NCBI RefSeq assembly: GCF_028737205.1
Contig: NZ_JAQZAL010000001.1
Location: 124,001 to 188,000 of the forward strand
Direction of reading: 5' to 3'
DNA: 64,000 bases
From: Actinomycetospora lutea
GTDB lineage: Bacteria > Actinomycetota > Actinomycetes > Mycobacteriales > Pseudonocardiaceae
Shown here piece after piece: positions 60,101-64,000 of this stretch. The notes beneath the pieces were generated by a model, which was not told the DNA's origin, searched no databases, and saw only the letters and a list, made by a program, of their open reading frames with translations. Position numbers and translations under genes: made by a program. Each line of letters opens with the position of its first letter. Position 1 is the stretch's first letter.

Positions 60101-62358
60101 TCGCTGGGCTCTCCAGCCCTATTCTGTTCATCATAGACCAACTCGAAGAGGCCTTTGTCAAGGGCGGGAAGGAAGAAACCAGGAGATTTCTCGCAGCGAT
60201 CGACGATCTACTTGCACTGAACTGTTTACCAGCTCGGTTCCTCTTTGTCGCGCGCGAGGACTTTCTTCATGAACTCGCAGGCGACCGCACAAGCAGCAAG
60301 TCGACATTAGCCTCCGTCTATCGGTTGGCCGACTTTGACCACGCAGACGCCTCTGCCGTTGTTAGGCAGACAGCAACCGCAATGGGTTGGGAGTGCGAGC
60401 CAGGATTTCTAAGAGCGATGCTGGAAGACCTCTCGCCTGACAGAATCCTGCCTGTCCACCTTCAAATTGTCTGCCATAGAATCCAGCAGGAATCGACGCA
60501 TCTCGCAAAGTTCGACGCCTCTACGTATCACCGCTTGGGGCGCGCCTCGACAATCCTCCGAAACCATGTCGACCACGCATTGGAGGGCCTCTCAGGCTCG
60601 AGTATCTCACAAATCAGAAGCGTCCTCGCCGCAATGGTAACCAGCCGCGACACGAAATTTCTCCTAACGGATGAGCAAATCGCCGGGAGAAGTGGCCTAC
60701 CGCTCGAGTCTGTTTCGATAGCTCTTCTAGAGCTTATTCATGAGTTCCGCTTGGTCCGCGAAGTGCAACTCGACCAGGTTCGCTATGAGCTAGCGCACGA
60801 GTCACTTGTCTCCGCCGTCCTAGAGTGGCTTGATGCATCTGACCACAACTTGAGAATCGTACAAGATATCATCGATCAAGATGTTGTTCTCGCGAGACGC
60901 GATCCCAGTCACGTAATTTCTACCGATCGTCTTTCTCTTATTGAGGCCGTGCTGGACGAACTCGACATGGGCGAAGACGCACTCAGCCTGGTGGCTAGTT
61001 CGTTCTGCGTAACCGGTTCGATTCCCACCGCGATCCTGGACCGAATAGCTCAACTATCAGAACGACAGCAGGTCGAATCGCTCTGGGTCCGTCCTGTAGC
61101 GTCCGATCCGCATCAGTTCGAGGCTGTGCTGCGTTCCGCTGTGAGCGAAGCACTCCCGGAGTATGACGCTAGCGATCTTCCAGATACCCAACTTGCACTA
61201 ATCAGCGAAGCGATCCAGACCGGTGATGCCCAGATACTCGTCAGGCTTCTTCGCTTTTTAAGGCTTACGACAGAACATCAGACCTCAATTTTGGAGCGGG
61301 TCGCGAGCGGAGGAATAGCGCTCCGAAGCCTTGCAGATTCTGCGCTCCCTGACTCCCTTCTCTTACTCGCTCGCTACGCTGCTCAGTCGTCGAGCCCAAA
61401 AGTTCCTTCTCGGCGACTAGGACTGCGTCTTATTCTTGAGCATATAGACCGTCAGATTCTGTCGGCGGACGCAGCATCAGACTGTATTGCCTGCTTCGTC
61501 AGCAAGTTCTCGATAGACATCCGACGTGCTGACGCGATCCGGGTGGTTTCCGAGTTTCTCGCCGACGGCCTGGGGCCGCGCAACCCGACCATCTTCGGTC
61601 CTGCCCTTCGTGCATTAGCAAGCAAAGGCCGGCGCCCGATGACCGGCGACCGATTGCTCACGGATCGAGAGGCGGTCTTCGTCCAAGACGCGGTCGCGAC
61701 CGCTCATCCCAGCCAGGCCATCGCGATTTGCGGGGCGCTGCTTGGCAACCTGCTCGACAGCGACCAACGCCAGCTACCTTCGTTGAACAGCCTAGGCCGT
61801 TTCATTCTGGCTAGGTTAGCGAGCCTATCGGGCGGGCGCCACTACATCGATCGTTGGCTCAGCCGTGACCTCGCTGGCGCTAGGCTATTTGCGGGCGCGC
61901 TCAGCTGGTCCGTAAAGCTTCCCGAATTTCGCGAAATGCCGCCGAATATGAGATTCAGCGTGGAACGCGCGATTGAAGAGTTTAACTTCGGGCCTACACT
62001 CACTTACCGTCTAAACGAAGTCATTCTATCCGGCTGGGATATTCTTCCGTCAAACAATACTGCGAGCGCCTGGAGAAGTGAGCCGACCGAGGACGAACTC
62101 GAGGAGATCGAGGAATGGCTCGGTGTGGATCTAAATAGTCGGCTTCTCGAAGATGTCGAGGAGCTTATAGGTTATCTCGATGATCTCGAGCTCCAGTCGC
62201 TGGCAGCTCACACGACAGACGACATCGAGTCTCAAGTTCCTGAATTGCCTCGCTTCGATGCAGACGTGCAAGCGTGGGGTGACCACGAGCAACGCGATGC
62301 CGATCTTGATATCTCGAACGAAGAGTGGAGGAACTTTGCGCGGGAATACCTTGATTGA
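57148..62358 (+). CDS. Giant EAD-trypsin-trypsin-SIR2-like-STAND ATPase
   Basis: This 1736-residue protein has an adaptor-like (EAD-type) helical domain at about 30-110 (MLDLLTAALGHRTDIEVFAR). Trypsin domain 1 has His219 (TAAHVL), Asp286 and Ser364 (LGSSGSPV); trypsin domain 2 has His461 (TKHSL), Asp494 and Ser563 (DFSGAPLF). A degenerate SIR2-like domain spans about 630-850, with LFGG where catalytic enzymes have LHG. The nSTAND NTPase has Walker A GRSGAGKTS near 917, Walker B LFIIDQLEEAF near 996 and VAREDF. A winged helix near 1215 (RYELAHESLV) and 500 helical residues follow. It is probably a phage or stress sensor that activates proteolysis on oligomerisation; inferred. Confidence 0.85.
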   Translation: MIMAPKGRHQRDPNSAERQVSAASAVTPWWEDEAANWTHGRHGRMLDLLTAALGHRTDIEVFARAVSLDWSAAPDGTAPIRDAWLWVLQRTADARRIPDLIAEILNHPKSRTFHSSIYGLLGDSSSIVDAKRALRHGLDSLSENQDSFGDHIRAAAPVLPATPVGSLEAITSPPSGLGDPKAYAQAIMSATRRIAMIEVHGRPRGTGILVGPDLLLTAAHVLDSRHWPPSEPIEVVAVFDYLSRSGRSPAETGTRVSVSEFLCGSLPTESEANGDVLDWEAPSNRLDFALLRLASRVPDAPEDPLPRGHYTLRPEPYAFDQAPLLFIVQHPLGEFQAISYIRQAPQCNDNGTRIRYRANTLLGSSGSPVIDAVGRLVAVHHYSTTGTNQAVPVSKIAQSIMAGPCAPLLDTGSGTGSVRRGEAIRITSPEELQRCVVGLSREGGEQHRTGFLIAPSTILTTKHSLTDSTVGAPYKVSLGGREFPARVTFVPKELDVAVLEASEPSQHWLRFDRSPAIGDRTLAFGFPGGHPKGKHFRATIEGPTEFGGTLLLTFHGEKSTEDFSGAPLFNLDRNGVCGIVTSTGRDQLDTVGWAVPVASVLEVLPSVRELGWRHNTSEPHGGNGHTSTNEKIDLLAREVLAGDAILIVGDVLDSATNLGRTAVDRYVHQHLSRIPDRELKRIALLNYLRSESRPSSKSYETIPKLPFTTVVSLHPDAQLEQALYSYRAVTLGDDLRQSELGVGKRDLYLFGGSVLFGKGLILNQDDRDDLRERYNRLNQGFRVRLAMAPILLLGCKLATDWTIRRLLHDILRHRTPLDGKIFVASNPSDCSPVLPGEFTVIDASPEELLLGLQEAIAGRRPLRLRTWVDTFPKHTGFRYLDHFTEDDRSVFFAREQDCEALLQVVLSSPSKISVLCGRSGAGKTSLVLAGLQPLLHSQTHMRVKYLRSTADPLQMLERALIEMLDLGSGYSISADPSFERLKNRLAGLSSPILFIIDQLEEAFVKGGKEETRRFLAAIDDLLALNCLPARFLFVAREDFLHELAGDRTSSKSTLASVYRLADFDHADASAVVRQTATAMGWECEPGFLRAMLEDLSPDRILPVHLQIVCHRIQQESTHLAKFDASTYHRLGRASTILRNHVDHALEGLSGSSISQIRSVLAAMVTSRDTKFLLTDEQIAGRSGLPLESVSIALLELIHEFRLVREVQLDQVRYELAHESLVSAVLEWLDASDHNLRIVQDIIDQDVVLARRDPSHVISTDRLSLIEAVLDELDMGEDALSLVASSFCVTGSIPTAILDRIAQLSERQQVESLWVRPVASDPHQFEAVLRSAVSEALPEYDASDLPDTQLALISEAIQTGDAQILVRLLRFLRLTTEHQTSILERVASGGIALRSLADSALPDSLLLLARYAAQSSSPKVPSRRLGLRLILEHIDRQILSADAASDCIACFVSKFSIDIRRADAIRVVSEFLADGLGPRNPTIFGPALRALASKGRRPMTGDRLLTDREAVFVQDAVATAHPSQAIAICGALLGNLLDSDQRQLPSLNSLGRFILARLASLSGGRHYIDRWLSRDLAGARLFAGALSWSVKLPEFREMPPNMRFSVERAIEEFNFGPTLTYRLNEVILSGWDILPSNNTASAWRSEPTEDELEEIEEWLGVDLNSRLLEDVEELIGYLDDLELQSLAAHTTDDIESQVPELPRFDADVQAWGDHEQRDADLDISNEEWRNFAREYLD

Positions 62359-64000
62359 TAAAGCGCTGCAGGATCGGCTCGCCGACGGCAGGCTTCTACC
62401 ACTGGTTGATTCCTCATTGGACGGTGAGTCCGGTGGGCACGCTGTGTCGCGCCGACACGCATTTGTTCGCCTTCTCTTGTCAAGCGACTTGCCAGCAGTG
62501 ATTGCCTACCGCCACCCGAAGGCGTTGCACTCGGCACTGGCTGCATCGGACCCCGCCTGGCGTTTGGCGGGCGGCTTCTACACGAGGGAACCTGCAAACA
62601 CGAAATATGTCCTCTCGGCCGGAGAGGCCGGCGATACTCCTACCTGGGAGGACGCGTGGCTCCGTGTGGAAGAGCAACAGCCTGTTCTCTGGGAGACTAT
62701 GAGCAGCTATGCCGCTCGTTTCCCTCTGCTCCTTCTTGGTGTCGACCCTGGTTCGGGCGCGTTACAGGATCTCGTCGCGAGACTACGTCCACATCGCTAT
62801 TTTAAACCTTCGGGCTGGATTGTTGCAGACCGTGTCGGAGAAGAAGTAGCTCATCAGTGGCAGGATCTCGGGCTTACTATCATAAGTATGACGGACGAGG
62901 CGTTCCTCCGAACATGCACTGAGGAGCTCAATGTCCGATCGCACTCGGTCCGCGAGTGGATGCCGGATGTGACTGACCAAATTGCCGCCCAACCCTTCAA
63001 GCTTCTGGACTATTACGATATCGAGGATGCCTCCATTTTCTACGCACGAGGCGAGGAGACCCGTTCTCTCGTACGGATGGTTACATCGAACAGGCTGGTG
63101 ATTGTGACCGGGCCTTCGGGTGCTGGGAAGACGTCCCTCCTTAACGCTGGACTGATCGCCCATATCAATCACCTTCACCCCTATCGGGGTCTATATGTTC
63201 GACTCGTGGAAGATCCAATTGCAGAGTTGCTGGACGCATTTGAGCGTGAGTTGGGTATCACTTGTCAACGGCCATCGAACACGCTGCAGAGACGCGAGAT
63301 GTGGAGCGTCGTTGACGGCACGGATTCCCTACCTGTTGTCGTGTTCGATCAAGCCGAGGAGCTTTTCACTCGCTTCGAAAATACGATGCGAGATGATCTC
63401 TTCGCCCTAATGATTGAAGCGATCGCCTTTCCGCGAAGCCGAGTACGTTTCGTGGTTGGAATCCGGGAAGACTATCTGGCAAACTTGGCCGACTTTGCGA
63501 GGCAGCTGCCAGGAATCCTGCAGAACTCATTCTACGTCGGCGCGCTTGCGAAGGAGCAAGCGCTCGAGGCTATCCGGAGGCCATTTGAGGCGTTTGGGGT
63601 TCATCTAGATGCTGACCTCGAAGCCAAGATCGCGGCTGATATCGGGACGGTCCGCGTCGCCTCACCACAGCTTCAGATCGTCTGCCACAGGCTATTCTCC
63701 TCGCGGGAATCCGATTCAGTTGGGGTTGAGGACTATCGGCGACTTGGCGAGACTAAGGGTATCCTTCGAGATTTTCTCAATAATGAGCTCGAGAAATTGG
63801 GCACGGACCGTGCGGCTGTAGTCGAACTTCTCAAGTCCTTGGTCACGTCAGAAGGTACGAAGGACGTCCTGAGCTTGGAGGAACTCTCAGAACGGTCAGC
63901 GTTGCCATACACGTTATCGGAGAAGCTGGCTGGCTATCTTACGACCAACGCCAGGCTACTGCGTCCAGTCTCGAGCCGGTCCGGCGTACGCTACGAGTTG
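62351..64000 (+). CDS. Second SIR2-like-STAND ATPase, cut by the window end
   Basis: The first 550 residues are present and the frame stays open at base 64000. Residues 1-200 form a degenerate SIR2-like domain (FPLLLLGVDPGSGALQDLVARL, WQDLGLTIISMTDEAFL). The nSTAND NTPase follows, with Walker A GPSGAGKTS at 254-262, Walker B VVFDQAEELF (Asp333) and VGIREDYLANL. It resembles the C-terminal half of the preceding protein. A TTG overlapping the previous stop by eight bases is the likely start. The C-terminal sensor or effector part lies outside the window. Confidence 0.85.
   Translation, partial: MIDKALQDRLADGRLLPLVDSSLDGESGGHAVSRRHAFVRLLLSSDLPAVIAYRHPKALHSALAASDPAWRLAGGFYTREPANTKYVLSAGEAGDTPTWEDAWLRVEEQQPVLWETMSSYAARFPLLLLGVDPGSGALQDLVARLRPHRYFKPSGWIVADRVGEEVAHQWQDLGLTIISMTDEAFLRTCTEELNVRSHSVREWMPDVTDQIAAQPFKLLDYYDIEDASIFYARGEETRSLVRMVTSNRLVIVTGPSGAGKTSLLNAGLIAHINHLHPYRGLYVRLVEDPIAELLDAFERELGITCQRPSNTLQRREMWSVVDGTDSLPVVVFDQAEELFTRFENTMRDDLFALMIEAIAFPRSRVRFVVGIREDYLANLADFARQLPGILQNSFYVGALAKEQALEAIRRPFEAFGVHLDADLEAKIAADIGTVRVASPQLQIVCHRLFSSRESDSVGVEDYRRLGETKGILRDFLNNELEKLGTDRAAVVELLKSLVTSEGTKDVLSLEELSERSALPYTLSEKLAGYLTTNARLLRPVSSRSGVRYEL

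Larger units (their letters stand above)
45426..64000. mobile_element. Integrative element in tRNA-Val, right end beyond the window
   Basis: The stretch begins at the tRNA 3' end with integrase and excisionase, continues with an FtsK-like DNA translocase and regulatory genes, and then carries defence-type cargo. From about 51.4 kb the base composition becomes distinctly less GC-rich, and codon third positions lose their G/C bias. The layout resembles actinobacterial integrative and conjugative elements (pSAM2 class), but no replication initiator or relaxase is seen. Confidence 0.8.

Overview
The window looks like a chromosomal stretch from a high-GC, mycelial actinobacterium. Coding is mostly in codons ending in G or C. 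GTG starts are common and genes often overlap by four bases. An SsgA-family cell-division protein, a WhiB protein and a PGPGW membrane protein are present. Pseudonocardiales (Pseudonocardia or Actinomycetospora type) is my best guess; this is inference only.

Bases 1-45350 are mainly ordinary chromosome: the end of gltB with gltD, PEP carboxylase, a cluster of three RibD/DHFR-like reductases, a CPWAHR-type thiol reductase, an MHS-type transporter, an FKBP isomerase, a BTAD-AAA regulator with an apparent frameshift, a long-type phosphofructokinase, a large LuxR regulator, STAS/SpoIIE-phosphatase partner-switch genes, exonuclease III, photolyase, a DUF3516 helicase, several regulators and hydrolases, a Gly-Cys-Val tRNA cluster, SsgA, and a sigma/anti-sigma/PGPGW operon. 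Set into this is an unusual operon (19386-25481): a 39-residue leader peptide, a trypsin-alpha/beta-hydrolase fusion, a trypsin-NUC1 endonuclease fusion, and a galactose-oxidase-like copper radical oxidase that has no signal peptide.

Bases 45351-64000 hold an integrative element placed at the 3' end of a tRNA-Val(CAC) gene. Its left end is an integrase-excisionase-transfer module: tyrosine recombinase, Xis, a frameshifted small gene, a small membrane protein, an FtsK-like ATPase, a WhiB protein and a conserved small protein, all on the minus strand. A divergent promoter region with three AGTCCC repeats separates this from a plus-strand HTH/TPR regulator and a HAD phosphatase-like gene. The cargo then becomes visibly poorer in G+C and looks like a defence island: a TIGR02391 HEPN-like protein, a reverse transcriptase paired with a SLATT-type membrane protein, and a trypsin protease followed by two very large STAND ATPases with SIR2-like domains. 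The second STAND gene runs off the window, so the right end of the element is not seen.

The most striking theme is that two protease subtypes occur in both loci. The chromosomal operon has subtype A fused to a hydrolase and subtype B fused to a nuclease. The island has subtype B alone and subtype A built into a STAND ATPase. I infer that both loci are protease-triggered conflict (antiphage or cell-suicide) systems built from shared modules; this has not been shown.
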